Positions 35,203 through 44,387 of a DNA stretch of 64,000 nucleotides are shown one piece after another. The stretch lies in NCBI RefSeq assembly GCF_030413175.1, contig NZ_CP129212.1, forward strand, positions 1,798,001-1,862,000, read 5' to 3'. How positions within the stretch are numbered: position 1 is the first letter of the stretch; every line of letters begins with the position of its first letter. The translations under genes were made by a program, and so were the position numbers. The stretch is from Bradyrhizobium roseum (GTDB lineage Bacteria; Pseudomonadota; Alphaproteobacteria; Rhizobiales; Xanthobacteraceae). The notes under the pieces are model-generated. The model saw only the letters and a list, made by a program, of their open reading frames with translations. It ran no database searches and was not told where the DNA came from.

Positions 35203-35463
35203 TCAGGACTTCTTCTTCTTGCCGTGGTCCTCGTCTTCTTCCTCTTCGTCGTCTTCATCTTCGTCTTCATCGTCCTCATCTTCCTCGTCGTCGTCCAGAT
35301 CGAGTTCGGCGCTTTCGAGCACCACCAGTGGCAGCGTCTCGCGGAAGAGATCGCCTTCATTGCCCATCCAGACGCACACCGCCTTGCCGTCGTTGACTTC
35401 CTCCACGCAAAGCGGATGGCCGCCCGACTTCAGCATGACGACATCCCCAGGCTTCAAATCCAT
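35203..35463 (-). CDS. DUF2158 (YodC-like) protein with long acidic C-terminal tail
   Basis: 86 residues. The N-terminal half has the small SH3-like DUF2158 fold signature MDLKPGDVVMLKSGGHPL and VCVWMGNEGDLFRE. The second half is almost purely Asp and Glu over about 28 residues, closing with GKKKKS. The acidic tail is encoded by a CTTCTTCGTC-type repeat and its length could vary by replication slippage. The product could act as a polyanionic binding or chaperone module. A good ribosome site (AGGAG) precedes the ATG. Confidence 0.78.
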   Translation of the reverse strand: MDLKPGDVVMLKSGGHPLCVEEVNDGKAVCVWMGNEGDLFRETLPLVVLESAELDLDDDEEDEDDEDEDEDDEEEEDEDHGKKKKS

Positions 35464-35531
35464 AGATCAGCTCCTTGACTACATGACACCGGTCCCAACC
35501 TAGCGACCGGTCATGACAACTGATCATGCGA

Positions 35532-36419
35532 TCATGGCCACTTTACCTGCGGCGGCATCGACGAGAGGATCGAATCCACATTGCCGCCGGTTTTCAGCCC
35601 GAAGATTGTTCCGCGGTCATACAGCAGGTTGAATTCGACATAGCGCCCGCGCCGGATCAGTTGTTCCTCGCGGTCGGCGTCGGTCCAGGGAAGCGCAAAA
35701 TTGCGCCGGACCAGCTCAGGATAGATTTTCAGGAAGGCCCGGCCGACATCCTGGGTGAAGGCGAGGTCTGCGTCCCAGTCGCCGGAATCGTGCCAGTCGT
35801 AGAAGATGCCGCCGATGCCGCGGGCTTCCTTGCGATGCGGCAGGTAAAAATATTCGTCGCACCACTTTTTGTACTTGTCGTAGTCGGCAACGCCGTTCGA
35901 TCCGGTGCAGGCTTCCTTCATCGCCTGATGGAAGGCCAGCGTGTCCGGGTCCTCCTGGGTGCGACGCCGGTCCAGCACCGGCGTCAGGTCGGCACCGCCG
36001 CCGAACCATGCCTTGGTGGTGACAACGAAACGGGTGTTCATGTGCACGGCCGGCACGTGCGGGTTATGCATGTGCGCGATCAGCGAGATGCCCGACGCCC
36101 AGAAACGGGGATCGTCGGCCGCGCCCGGAATCTGCGCCCGGAATTCAGGCGCGAACTCGCCATGCACCGTGGAACAGTGCACGCCGACCTTCTCGAACAG
36201 CCGCCCGTGCATCATCGACATCACGCCGCCGCCGCCGGGCTTGCCGGTATGGTCGGTGCGTTCCCAGGGCGTGCGCACGAAGCGTCCGGCATCCCCCGGA
36301 TAGAGCGCAGCCGGCGCATCGTCCTCCAGCCGCTCGAACGCAGCGCAGATGTCGTTGCGTAACGTTTCGAACCAGGCGCGTGCGCGCATCTTGCGGTCGT
36401 CGATCAGCGGCATGTCCAT
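35532..36419 (-). CDS. hemF: Oxygen-dependent coproporphyrinogen III oxidase
   Basis: 295 residues, the normal length. It converts coproporphyrinogen III to protoporphyrinogen IX in haem synthesis using O2. Characteristic segments are [27 protein letters not shown] near residue 115, FGGGADLTP near residue 140, GIGGIFYDW near residue 205, and [16 protein letters not shown] near residue 255. An ATG six bases further in (36413) is an alternative start. The gene is separated from the queuosine cluster by a REP element, so it is probably its own transcript. Confidence 0.96.
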   Translation of the reverse strand: MDMPLIDDRKMRARAWFETLRNDICAAFERLEDDAPAALYPGDAGRFVRTPWERTDHTGKPGGGGVMSMMHGRLFEKVGVHCSTVHGEFAPEFRAQIPGAADDPRFWASGISLIAHMHNPHVPAVHMNTRFVVTTKAWFGGGADLTPVLDRRRTQEDPDTLAFHQAMKEACTGSNGVADYDKYKKWCDEYFYLPHRKEARGIGGIFYDWHDSGDWDADLAFTQDVGRAFLKIYPELVRRNFALPWTDADREEQLIRRGRYVEFNLLYDRGTIFGLKTGGNVDSILSSMPPQVKWP

Positions 36420-36438
36420 GGGGAATTCCCTTTCTCCC

Positions 36439-36523
36439 CGTCATTGCGAGGAGCGAAGCGACGAAGCAATCCATTTTTCCGCTTTGTGACGCGATGGATT
36501 GCTTCGCTTCGCTCGCAATGACG
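36439..36523. repeat. REP-like palindromic repeat (CGTCATTGCGAG family), full copy
   Basis: Outer arms CGTCATTGCGAG and CTCGCAATGACG, then inner arms GAAGCAATCCAT and ATGGATTGCTTC around a short centre, giving one long hairpin. It fills the gap between hemF and queD. Related copies are at 168-226 and 41814-41930. Confidence 0.85.
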
Positions 36524-36525
36524 AT

Positions 36526-36891
36526 CTACCCCTGCGGCCCGAAGTATGTGCAGCTCTCGCCGCAACTGTCCCTGAATACGCTGACGCGCGTGATCTTGCC
36601 GGCGTGCTGGACCCGCTCCCAGATGAACCGCGAAATGTTTTCCAGCGTCGGCGTGCCCAGCGCCTCGACCTTGTTGAGCAGCTTGTGGTCGAGCGTCAAG
36701 CGGACCTCTTCCATGCTGCGCTGGAGCAGGCCGAGATCGATCACCATGCCGGTTTGCGGATCGGGCGTGCCGCGCACGCTCACCTCGGCGCGAAACGAGT
36801 GGCCGTGGATTTCCTCGCTGGCCGCGCCGAAGGTCGTCCCTTTCAGCGAATGGGCGGCCTCGAAGCGAAACGATTTCGTCAGTTCCCACAT
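36526..36891 (-). CDS. queD: 6-carboxytetrahydropterin synthase homologue
   Basis: 121 residues, the length of QueD. Zinc ligands are His14 (FEAAHSL) and HGH near residues 29-31; later catalytic positions include LDHKLLN and the ETC-like end DSCGESCTYFG. The usual catalytic Cys four residues before HGH (CxxxHGH) is replaced: the sequence reads ASEEIHGH, with Ser at that position and Glu three residues before HGH, reminiscent of the PTPS-III arrangement. Context argues for queuosine precursor synthesis, because queE lies 16 bases upstream. The exact reaction should be treated as open. Confidence 0.85.
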   Translation of the reverse strand: MWELTKSFRFEAAHSLKGTTFGAASEEIHGHSFRAEVSVRGTPDPQTGMVIDLGLLQRSMEEVRLTLDHKLLNKVEALGTPTLENISRFIWERVQHAGKITRVSVFRDSCGESCTYFGPQG

Positions 36892-36907
36892 CTTGAGTTT
36901 CTGGTTC

Positions 36908-37540
36908 CTATCTGATGCCGAGCGTCTTGTGTGTCTGCAGGCTGAGCCGCCATTGCGGATGGCGCAGGCAGTAGTCGACCGTGCGGGCGGTGTTTTCGAT
37001 CGCGTCGGGCCCGTCCATCGGCTGCAGCGAAAACCGTTCGAAATCGAGCCCCGCGAAATCTTCCGGTACCGCTCCCGCCTGCGGATAGACCAGCTTCAAC
37101 TCGTGGCCTCGGCGCACCACAAGCCCCGCGCCGGCTTTCGGGCTGACACAGACCCAGTCCATTCCGGCGGGCGGTTCGATCGTGCCATTTGTCTCGATGC
37201 CGATGGCAAAGCCGCGCGCATGCAGCGCGTCGATGAAGGGGGCATCAACCTGCAGCAGCGGTTCGCCGCCGGTCAGGACCACATAGCGGTTTGTGTTGTC
37301 GCCGGTCCATTGCCCGGCGATCACGTCGGCGAGTTCGTCGGCCGTGGCGTAGCGGCCGCCGAGCGTGCCGTCGGTGCCGACAAAGTCGGTATCGCAGAAC
37401 CGGCAGGTGGCGGTCGCGCGATCCTGTTCGCGGCCGCTCCACAGGTTGCAGCCTGAAAAACGGCAAAACACCGCCGCGCGGCCGGCATGCGCGCCTTCGC
37501 CCTGCAAGGTCAGGAAGATCTCTTTGACCGCGTAGCTCAC
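36908..37540 (-). CDS. queE: 7-carboxy-7-deazaguanine synthase (radical SAM)
   Basis: 210 residues with a GTG start that overlaps the TrmL stop by four bases (GTGA). The radical SAM cluster has the QueE-specific long spacing: Cys at RFSGCNLW, then fourteen residues later CRFCDTD. TGGEPLLQ and ETNGTI are the following SAM-binding motifs. It converts 6-carboxytetrahydropterin into 7-carboxy-7-deazaguanine for queuosine tRNA modification. The trmL-queE-queD order suggests a small tRNA-modification operon. Confidence 0.93.
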   Translation of the reverse strand: MSYAVKEIFLTLQGEGAHAGRAAVFCRFSGCNLWSGREQDRATATCRFCDTDFVGTDGTLGGRYATADELADVIAGQWTGDNTNRYVVLTGGEPLLQVDAPFIDALHARGFAIGIETNGTIEPPAGMDWVCVSPKAGAGLVVRRGHELKLVYPQAGAVPEDFAGLDFERFSLQPMDGPDAIENTARTVDYCLRHPQWRLSLQTHKTLGIR

Positions 37541-38022
37541 ACCTTCTCCGTGAAACCGGTGCCGCCCGCCCCTGGGCGTTCCGTCTGCCGCAGCGCCTCG
37601 CCCAATGCCATGGCGGCTGCCATGGCCACATTGAGCGAGCGCAAATCCGGTCTGATCGGGATCGCCACCCGGGCGTCCGCCGCGGCGGCGACCTCGTCGG
37701 TTACCCCGGCGGATTCCCGCCCGAACAGCAGGATATCGTCCTGCCGGTAGCTGAAATCCAGATAGGAATCAGCCCCCTTGGTGGTGAACAGCACCAGCCG
37801 GAATCCGGCCTCGTTACGCCATTGTTCGAATTTTGACCATGAGTCGTGCCGGGTGAGGGCGACGTGATCGAGATAATCCATTCCCGCCCGACGGAAATGC
37901 CGATCCGAGATCGGAAATCCAGCCGGCTCGATGATATGGGCCGCCGCGCCCAAGCAAGCGCAGAGGCGCAGAATCGTCCCGGTGTTCTGGGGGATGTCGG
38001 GCTGGAACAGGGCGATGTGCAT
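37537..38022 (-). CDS. trmL: tRNA (cytidine/uridine(34)-2'-O)-methyltransferase, SPOUT class
   Basis: 161 residues from the ATG at 38022 (MHIALFQPDIPQNTG); an in-frame ATG at 38052 would add ten residues. The SPOUT knot is visible in LLFGRESAG and in IPIRPDLRSLNVAMAAAMAL (abridged: IRPDLRSLNVAMAA), and the N-terminal NTGTILRLCACLG is typical of TrmL. It methylates the ribose at the wobble position of tRNA-Leu. It overlaps queE by four bases. Confidence 0.9.
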   Translation of the reverse strand: MHIALFQPDIPQNTGTILRLCACLGAAAHIIEPAGFPISDRHFRRAGMDYLDHVALTRHDSWSKFEQWRNEAGFRLVLFTTKGADSYLDFSYRQDDILLFGRESAGVTDEVAAAADARVAIPIRPDLRSLNVAMAAAMALGEALRQTERPGAGGTGFTEKV

Positions 38023-38303
38023 GGTGTCGGGCTGCGGAAAAGCGGGCGGCATGTATGGATTAAATCACGGCGCGGTACGGATTTAGTGCATTGCACGTTT
38101 GCCAGCCGATAGCGGGCTTGCGCTCTTACGGCAAGGGTGCCAATAGAACGATTCTGGACTGCTAGTTCCGCCGGGATTTGGGGGAAGGAACAGCGGTTTT
38201 TCTGCCGCCGCGGGGGCCGCGGGCGCCGGCAGCCACTTCAGGCCGCGTGTTCAACGTGTCCGGGGCGGTTGCGCCGGCTGCAGACAAGAAAGGGCTTGGA
38301 ATC

Positions 38304-38834
38304 GTGACGACAGCGTCTTCGGCGGACCATCCGACACGCCGTGATTTCCTCTATGTTGCAACGGGATCCGTCGCCGCCGTCGGTGCGGCCTTCACGGTGT
38401 GGCCGCTGGTTTCCCAGATGAATCCGGACGCCTCGACGATCGCGGCCGGTGCGCCGATCGAGGTCGACCTGACGCCGATCGCCGAGGGGCAGGACATCAA
38501 GGTGTTCTGGCGCGGCAAGCCGATCTACATCAGCCACCGTACTAAGAAGCAGATCGAAGCGGCCCAGAACGTTGCGCTTGCGAGCCTGCCCGATCCGCAG
38601 CCCGACTCGGCGCGCGTCAAGGCGGGGCATGACCAATGGCTGGTCGTGATTGGTATCTGCACCCACCTCGGCTGTATCCCGATCGCCCATGAGGGCGCCT
38701 ACGATGGCTTCTTCTGCCCTTGCCACGGCTCGGTCTACGACACCTCGGGCCGCATCCGTCAGGGACCTGCGCCGACCAATCTGCCGGTGCCGCCCTACAC
38801 ATTCGTTTCCGACACCAAAATCCAGATCGGCTAA
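38304..38834 (+). CDS. petA: Rieske iron-sulfur subunit of the cytochrome bc1 complex
   Basis: 176 residues from a GTG start ([18 protein letters not shown]). The twin-arginine motif TRRDFLY precedes a single membrane helix ([16 protein letters not shown]), and the periplasmic domain holds the 2Fe-2S ligands in CTHLGC and CPCHGS. It passes electrons from ubiquinol to cytochrome c1. Upstream ATG codons in the same frame would add a Pro/Ala-rich stretch atypical of the family. fbcH follows after 65 bases. In Bradyrhizobium this pair is called fbcFH. Confidence 0.94.
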   Translation: MTTASSADHPTRRDFLYVATGSVAAVGAAFTVWPLVSQMNPDASTIAAGAPIEVDLTPIAEGQDIKVFWRGKPIYISHRTKKQIEAAQNVALASLPDPQPDSARVKAGHDQWLVVIGICTHLGCIPIAHEGAYDGFFCPCHGSVYDTSGRIRQGPAPTNLPVPPYTFVSDTKIQIG

Positions 38835-38899
38835 CGGCCCGGGCGCCAGCCCGGGATCCCTTAATCCGTCGCGTCGTTTACTTCCTCAGGATCGCATCA

Positions 38900-40972
38900 A
38901 TGAGCGGACCATCCGATTTCCAGCCGACCAATCCCGCCTTGAAGTGGATCGAACGGCGCCTCCCGATTATGGGACTCATGCATTCCTCGTTCGTGGCGTA
39001 CCCGACGCCGCGTAACCTGAACTACTTTTGGACCTTCGGCGCCATCCTCTCGATGATGCTGGGCGTGCAGATCCTGACCGGCGTGATCCTGGCGATGCAC
39101 TACACGCCGCACGCCGATCTCGCCTTCAAGTCGGTCGAACTGATCGTCCGCGACGTCAACTACGGCTGGCTGCTGCGCAACATCCACGCCTGCGGCGCTT
39201 CGATGTTCTTCTTCGCCGTCTACATCCACATGTTCCGCGGACTCTATTACGGGTCGTACAAGGAGCCGCGCGAAGTGCTGTGGATCCTCGGCGTCATCAT
39301 CTATCTCTTGATGATGGCGACCGGCTTCATGGGCTACGTGCTGCCGTGGGGCCAGATGAGCTTCTGGGGCGCCACCGTCATCACCAACCTGTTCTCGGCC
39401 GTGCCGTATTTCGGCGAGAGCATCGTGACGCTGCTGTGGGGCGGCTATTCGGTCGGTAATCCGACGCTGAACCGCTTTTTCTCGCTGCACTTTCTGCTGC
39501 CGTTCGTGATCGCCGGCGTGGTCGTGCTGCACGTCTGGGCGCTGCATGTCGCGGGCCAGAACAATCCGGCCGGCGTCGAGCCGAAGACCGCAAAGGACAC
39601 CGTGCCTTTCACGCCGTATGCAACCATGAAGGATGCGTTCGGCGTCTCCTGCTTCCTGCTGTTCTTCGCCTGGTTCATTTTCTACATGCCGAACTATCTC
39701 GGCGATCCCGAGAACTACATCCCGGCCAACCCCGCTGTTACGCCCGCGCACATCGTGCCGGAATGGTATTACCTGCCGTTCTACGCGATCCTGCGTTCGA
39801 TCCCGAACAAGCTTGCCGGCGTCGTCGCAATGTTCGGCGCGATCGTCGTCCTGGCGTTCCTGCCCTGGCTCGACAGCGCGAAGACGCGTTCGTCGAAGTA
39901 CCGTCCGCTGGCCAAGCAGTTCTTCTGGATGTTCGTCGTGGTCTGCATCGGGCTCGGCTATCTCGGCGCCCAGCCGCCGGAAGGCATCTATGTGATCGTC
40001 GGCCGAATCCTCACGTTCCTCTACTTTGCGTACTTCCTCATCCTGCTGCCGGTGCTCTCCCGAATCGAGAAGCCGCGTCCGGTGCCGAATTCGATCGCCG
40101 ACGACGTGCTGGCCAAGTCGGGCGGCAAGGCTGCGACGATGGTGTCGAGCGTGATTGCGCTGATGGTCGCCGGCGGCTTGCTGCTGGGCGGCGCCGAGAG
40201 CGCGCGCGCGGCGGAAGGCGGACCCAAGCCGCCCGGCGAGAAGTGGTCATTTGCAGGCCCCTTCGGCAAGTTCGACCGCGGCGCATTGCAGCGCGGCCTG
40301 AAGGTCTACAAGGAGGTCTGCGCGTCCTGTCACGGCCTGTCGTTCGTCGCCTTCCGCAATCTCGCCGAACCTGGCGGCCCCGGTTACTCGGTCGCCCAGG
40401 CCGCGGCCTTTGCCTCCGAATACAAGGTCAAGGACGGCCCGAACGACGCCGGTGATATGTTCGAGCGGCCGGGCCGGCCCGCTGACTATTTCCCGTCGCC
40501 GTTCCCGAACGAGCAGGCGGCGCGCGCGGCCAATGGCGGCGCCTATCCGCCGGATCTGTCGCTGATCAACAAGGCGCGCAGCTACGGCCGCGGCTTCCCG
40601 ATGTTTCTGATCGACTTCTTCACGCAGTATCAGGAACAGGGCCCGGACTACGTGGCTGCGCTGCTGCAGGGCTATGAGGACAACGCGCCAGCCGGCTTTA
40701 CGCTGCCGGAGGGCTCCTACTACAACAAGTATTTCCCCGGCCACGCCATCAAGATGCCGAAGCCGCTGAGCGACGGGCAGGTGACCTACGACGACGGTTC
40801 GCCGGCGACGGTGGCGCAATATGCCAAGGACGTCACCACGTTCCTGATGTGGACGGCGGAACCGCACATGGAGGCGCGCAAGGCGCTCGGCCTGCAGGTG
40901 TTCGTGTTCCTGATCCTGCTCACCATCCTGCTGTATTTCACCAAGAAGAAGGTCTGGGCCAACGCCCACTGA
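38900..40972 (+). CDS. fbcH: Fused cytochrome b / cytochrome c1 of the bc1 complex
   Basis: 690 residues from the ATG at 38900. The first 415 or so are cytochrome b: haem His pairs in [18 protein letters not shown] (abridged: NIHACGA, YIHMFRG) and in [19 protein letters not shown], and the Qo-site PEWY. A linker with a helix and cleavage-like site ([12 protein letters not shown]) leads to cytochrome c1, with haem site CASCH near residue 475 and a C-terminal anchor ([16 protein letters not shown]). The fusion is processed after translation in Bradyrhizobium, which fits the AxA-like junction. Confidence 0.96.
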   Translation: MSGPSDFQPTNPALKWIERRLPIMGLMHSSFVAYPTPRNLNYFWTFGAILSMMLGVQILTGVILAMHYTPHADLAFKSVELIVRDVNYGWLLRNIHACGASMFFFAVYIHMFRGLYYGSYKEPREVLWILGVIIYLLMMATGFMGYVLPWGQMSFWGATVITNLFSAVPYFGESIVTLLWGGYSVGNPTLNRFFSLHFLLPFVIAGVVVLHVWALHVAGQNNPAGVEPKTAKDTVPFTPYATMKDAFGVSCFLLFFAWFIFYMPNYLGDPENYIPANPAVTPAHIVPEWYYLPFYAILRSIPNKLAGVVAMFGAIVVLAFLPWLDSAKTRSSKYRPLAKQFFWMFVVVCIGLGYLGAQPPEGIYVIVGRILTFLYFAYFLILLPVLSRIEKPRPVPNSIADDVLAKSGGKAATMVSSVIALMVAGGLLLGGAESARAAEGGPKPPGEKWSFAGPFGKFDRGALQRGLKVYKEVCASCHGLSFVAFRNLAEPGGPGYSVAQAAAFASEYKVKDGPNDAGDMFERPGRPADYFPSPFPNEQAARAANGGAYPPDLSLINKARSYGRGFPMFLIDFFTQYQEQGPDYVAALLQGYEDNAPAGFTLPEGSYYNKYFPGHAIKMPKPLSDGQVTYDDGSPATVAQYAKDVTTFLMWTAEPHMEARKALGLQVFVFLILLTILLYFTKKKVWANAH

Positions 40973-40996
40973 TCACCTCTTGGTCGCACGTTTCGG

Positions 40997-41020
40997 AAAA
41001 GCCCCTGCGGGGGCTTTTTT
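40997..41020 (+). terminator. Rho-independent terminator after fbcH
   Basis: AAAAGCCCC-TGC-GGGGGCTTTTTT: a GC-rich stem with a clean T-run, 24 bases after the fbcH stop. The best canonical terminator in the window. Confidence 0.92.
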
Positions 41021-41123
41021 GTTGCCCTGACCCGACATGCGCGCACGTATCGAGCGATTGCTTCCGAAACGCGCTGCGGACAAAATGCCAGCCAATCAGC
41101 CAGAAATCATACGGAGGAACCTC

Positions 41124-41798
41124 ATGGGTACCAGCATCACCTTCAAGCGGCCGGACGGCAAGGATGCGGCCGGCTATCTCGCCAACGCCGCGCGCGGCAA
41201 TGCGCCGGGCGTGGTCGTGATCCAGGAATGGTGGGGCCTGCAGGACCAGATCAAGGGCCTGTGCGACCGCTTCGCGGTGGCCGGCTTCGATGCGCTGGCG
41301 CCCGATCTCTACAAGGGCACGGTGGTGCCGTATCACGACACGGACGCGGCCGGCAAAGAGATGAACTCGCTGGATTTCATGGACGCCACCACGCAGACCG
41401 TGCGCGGCGCCGTGCAATACCTGTCGCGTAACGGCGCCAAGGTCGGGCTGACCGGCTTCTGCCTCGGCGGTGCGGTGACCATCATCGGCGCGGCCAAAAT
41501 TCCGGAACTTGCCGCCGGCGTTGTGTTCTACGGCATTCCACCGGAGCAGGCGGCCAAGCCCGCGGACGTGATGATTCCGTTGCAGGCGCACTTCGCCAAC
41601 AAGGACGACTGGTGCACGCCGCAGGTGGTCGACGCCTTCGAAAAGGGCATGAAGGCCGCCGGCAAGTCGCTCGAGATATTTCGCTATGACGCCGAGCACG
41701 CCTTCGTCAACGAGCAGCGGATGTCCGTGCACGACCGCCAGGCCGCCGAACTGGCCTGGGGCAGGGCGACGGATTTTTTCAAGAAGCATCTGGGCTGA
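41124..41798 (+). CDS. Dienelactone hydrolase family protein
   Basis: 224 residues from the ATG at 41124, chosen for its GGAGG ribosome site; the open frame begins earlier at 41037. An alpha/beta hydrolase with the DLH triad: nucleophile Cys in GFCLGG near residue 115, Asp in NKDDWCTP near residue 163 and His in AEHAFVN near residue 195. The early QEWWGL supplies the Glu that primes the Cys. Such enzymes hydrolyse dienelactones in aromatic catabolism, but many members act on unknown esters. It lies alone on the plus strand. Confidence 0.87.
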   Translation: MGTSITFKRPDGKDAAGYLANAARGNAPGVVVIQEWWGLQDQIKGLCDRFAVAGFDALAPDLYKGTVVPYHDTDAAGKEMNSLDFMDATTQTVRGAVQYLSRNGAKVGLTGFCLGGAVTIIGAAKIPELAAGVVFYGIPPEQAAKPADVMIPLQAHFANKDDWCTPQVVDAFEKGMKAAGKSLEIFRYDAEHAFVNEQRMSVHDRQAAELAWGRATDFFKKHLG

Positions 41799-41813
41799 AC
41801 AGTCGTACTTGTT

Positions 41814-41930
41814 CGTCATTGCGAGCGAAGCGAAGCAATCCACCTTTCTTTGTGACGAGGTATGGATTGCTTCGTCGCCTCCGCCTTCGCTCTTCGAGCT
41901 ACGGCGGACAAGTCGCTCCTCGCAATGACG
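41814..41930. repeat. REP-like palindromic repeat with nested insertion
   Basis: Same outer arms as the copy at 36439-36523 (CGTCATTGCGAG and CTCGCAATGACG) and the same inner AAGCAATCCA/TGGATTGCTT. The right arm is interrupted after GCTTCGTCG by about 35 bases (CCTCCGCCTTCGC to CGGCGGACAAG) that carry their own TCCGCC/GGCGGA hairpin, before TCGCTCCTCGCAATGACG resumes. This is one short palindrome inserted into another. Confidence 0.82.
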
Positions 41931-41952
41931 ACGGCGGGCTATGGTAGGTAAA

Positions 41953-42879
41953 ATGAAAATCTTCTGCACGGGCGCGTCGGGCTATATCGGCGGATCGGTA
42001 GCGGCGCATCTCATCGCCGCCGGGCATCAGGTGAGCGGTTTGGTGCGCTCGCCAGACAAGGCCGAGGCGGTTCGTGCCCGCGGCATCGAGCCGGTGATGG
42101 GCACGCTCGATGACAGCGCCGTCCTCGCGCAGGCGGCGCGCACCGCCGACATCGTCGTCAATGCCGCGAGCGCCGACCACAAGGGCGCCGTCACAGCACT
42201 GCTCGACGCTCTTGCCGGCAGCGGAAAACTGTTCGTCCACACCTCGGGCTCCAGCATCGTCGGCACGCGCGCCAAGGGTGGGCGCTCCGATGCGGTGTTC
42301 GACGAGGACACGCCGATCACGCCGTCACCGGCGCGCGCGGCGCGGGTCGCGCTCAACGAGTTCATTCTCGCCTATCGCGACAAGGGCTGCCGCCCGGCCA
42401 TCGTCTGTCCGAGCCTGATCTACGGCGACGGACTTGGGGCCAACCCCAACAGCGTGCAGATCCCGTTGCTAATCAAGCTCGCCAAAAAGCGCGGCAACGC
42501 GGCGCACGCCGGGCCCGGCGAGAACGTCTGGTCCAACGTGCACATCGACGACCTCGTGACGCTCTACGCGCTGGCGATCGAGAAGGCCCCGGCCGGCAGC
42601 TTCTATTTCGCCGAGAACGGCGAACTCTCGATGCGCGACGCCTGCGTCGCCATCAACCGCATGCTGGGTTTCGCGGGACCGCCCGCCGCGATGTCCATGA
42701 CCGAAGCCGCCGCCGAATGGGGCGAGGGCACTACGGAAGACACCATGGCTTCCAACAGCCGCGTCCGCGCCAGACGCGCGCGGCAGCTTGGCTGGAAGCC
42801 GAACGCACGTGGGCTGATCGAGGAGATCGAGCAGGGGTGTTATCGTGAGATGCTTCGCTTTTGGCGGCCTCAATCGTGA
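41953..42879 (+). CDS. NAD-dependent epimerase/dehydratase (extended SDR)
   Basis: 308 residues from the ATG at 41953 (MKIFCTGASGYIG), preferred over the ATG four codons earlier. The dinucleotide-binding GASGYIGGSV is at residues 7-16. A catalytic Ser/Thr is seen in VHTSGSSIVG; the usual YxxxK is not clear in its expected place, where RAARVALNEFI stands, so this is probably an atypical SDR. The C-terminal half has VHIDDLV and SMRDACVAINRML (abridged). The substrate is unknown. It is the last normal-GC gene before the AT-rich patch. Confidence 0.82.
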   Translation: MKIFCTGASGYIGGSVAAHLIAAGHQVSGLVRSPDKAEAVRARGIEPVMGTLDDSAVLAQAARTADIVVNAASADHKGAVTALLDALAGSGKLFVHTSGSSIVGTRAKGGRSDAVFDEDTPITPSPARAARVALNEFILAYRDKGCRPAIVCPSLIYGDGLGANPNSVQIPLLIKLAKKRGNAAHAGPGENVWSNVHIDDLVTLYALAIEKAPAGSFYFAENGELSMRDACVAINRMLGFAGPPAAMSMTEAAAEWGEGTTEDTMASNSRVRARRARQLGWKPNARGLIEEIEQGCYREMLRFWRPQS

Positions 42880-43031
42880 CGAGATAATTTGGCGGCGCTG
42901 TTCACATATCCGGTGGATCATCTTGGTCGTGAGTTCATCGGAGCGCATCTCGTCTGACACTAACGCCTGCGACTTGCTGAGATTGCGAGAATACGAAAGG
43001 ATGCGCGTAGTGGTTGATATGCGAGACTCAA

Positions 43032-43727
43032 ATGTTACGTCGCAAGATTCGGGATCTATTTTTGGGGGAGCTGATAACGCTCTATTTGAGGAGCGTTTGG
43101 CGGACACGACTCGATCTCAAAATCGTTCCAGATGGCATACAGGACGCGGCGAACTATGTTTGGCCGTGCATCTTCGCAACGTGGCATGGCCAAAACTACA
43201 TGCTACCTTTTTTTCGAAGGGATGGAGATGATATCGATATATTAGTTTCTCGTCACAAGGACGGGGAGCTTATGGTTCGAGCTCTATCTCGATTCGGATT
43301 TGGCATTATACGTGGCTCTGGAAACAGACGCTGGGATCGTCGCGGCGGCACTGGCGCGGCTAGGGCCTTGCTTGGTTCACTAAGTCACGGTAGATCAGTA
43401 GCATTGACCGCGGACGTACCTACGATCAGGCGCAAAGCTGGGCCCGGGATAATCAAGCTCGCATTTCAATCCGGCCGACCAATTGTGCCTATGGCTGTCG
43501 CAACAAGCCGGCGTCGCATTCTGCCAAAGACATGGGATTTAACATCGCTTCCGTGTTTTTTCAGCAAAGTGGTGTTTGTGGTTGGTTTGCCGATCTATGT
43601 TACGTCGGACGGTTCCGCAGATGGCTGGGCAGCAAAGCGGGACGAACTTGAGCGCGAGTTGGACAAACTGAACTCGCAAGCAATCAAAATCGCAACGGCA
43701 TACCGGAGGCAAATAGCCGAAGCATGA
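43032..43727 (+). CDS. DUF374 lysophospholipid acyltransferase-like protein
   Basis: 231 residues from the ATG at 43032. The LPLAT-like motifs of DUF374 are present: FATWHGQNYMLPFF, SRHKDGELM, IRGSGNRRW with a following GG, and ALTADVPTIRRKAGPG. The family normally has DGPxGP where this one has DVPTIRR. It may acylate a lipid or lipid A-like acceptor. Base composition and codon use are clearly AT-richer than the flanking genes, suggesting later acquisition. The gap of about 150 bases upstream shows no feature. Confidence 0.78.
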   Translation: MLRRKIRDLFLGELITLYLRSVWRTRLDLKIVPDGIQDAANYVWPCIFATWHGQNYMLPFFRRDGDDIDILVSRHKDGELMVRALSRFGFGIIRGSGNRRWDRRGGTGAARALLGSLSHGRSVALTADVPTIRRKAGPGIIKLAFQSGRPIVPMAVATSRRRILPKTWDLTSLPCFFSKVVFVVGLPIYVTSDGSADGWAAKRDELERELDKLNSQAIKIATAYRRQIAEA

Positions 43728-43820
43728 AGAACGAGTAGGCTGTCTCAGCGAGCCATACAGACCTGCCCTGAAATTGAAAATCACTTTCTCCGTCGATCTG
43801 ACACGTTAGCGCAGCATCAT

Positions 43821-44387
43821 CTACTCGATCTCAACTACCGCCTTTACTACCTCTCTTACGTCTTCAACAAAGTGCACCGTTGCATCTTGGAGGTATTGAG
43901 GGCGCAATTCCATGAAAGTTCGAGCTGATCTAATGTCACCGCCGTTCTTAGAGAGGTCATCAAGAAACTGATGTACATCAGTTTCAAGGTCGACTCGCTG
44001 TTCCTTCCATATATCCATTACCCTAACGATTTTTTGAGCTGCATCGGAAGTTAGTATCAATTTGCGCTCTGTCACATACGAAAGCAGGAAGCCATAGAGC
44101 TTCTGTTTGAAATCAAGGTCTACGATGTAATCTTCGAGATATGGAACCAGCGTTACTCCCTCTAGCCCGCGAGGATTTTGTGTTTCGAGCGCGTGTCCAA
44201 TCTTTCTGGCCAATTCTCTTTCCAAGCCATCTGACGAGGGAACACGAGACTTCAGAACTTCGCGAAACTGAAGCCGCAGCTTCCGACGATTTTCATTTCG
44301 ATATACGATAATGCATCCGATTAGGCCTGCGAAGACAGCTAACGTCGCGATGACGAACTCGAAATAATCCATCTGATTTCCGCTCAT
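43821..44387 (-). CDS. Hypothetical single-pass membrane protein, second gene of an AT-rich pair
   Basis: 188 residues. One N-terminal helix (FEFVIATLAVFAGLIGCIIVY) is followed by a basic stop-transfer segment (RNENRRKLRLQF) and a helical, charged cytosolic domain (about residues 45-188) without a motif I recognise. The domain looks mostly alpha-helical, with stretches such as TDVHQFLDDLSKNGGD. Its ATG overlaps the stop of the four-helix partner gene by four bases (ATGA), so the two are made together. Codon use is AT-rich like the partner. Function unknown. Confidence 0.7.
   Translation of the reverse strand: MSGNQMDYFEFVIATLAVFAGLIGCIIVYRNENRRKLRLQFREVLKSRVPSSDGLERELARKIGHALETQNPRGLEGVTLVPYLEDYIVDLDFKQKLYGFLLSYVTERKLILTSDAAQKIVRVMDIWKEQRVDLETDVHQFLDDLSKNGGDIRSARTFMELRPQYLQDATVHFVEDVREVVKAVVEIE

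Noticed and set aside
42880-43031. tRNA or attachment site at the edge of the AT-rich patch
   Set aside because: No cloverleaf-like arms or matching direct repeat could be found at either boundary.
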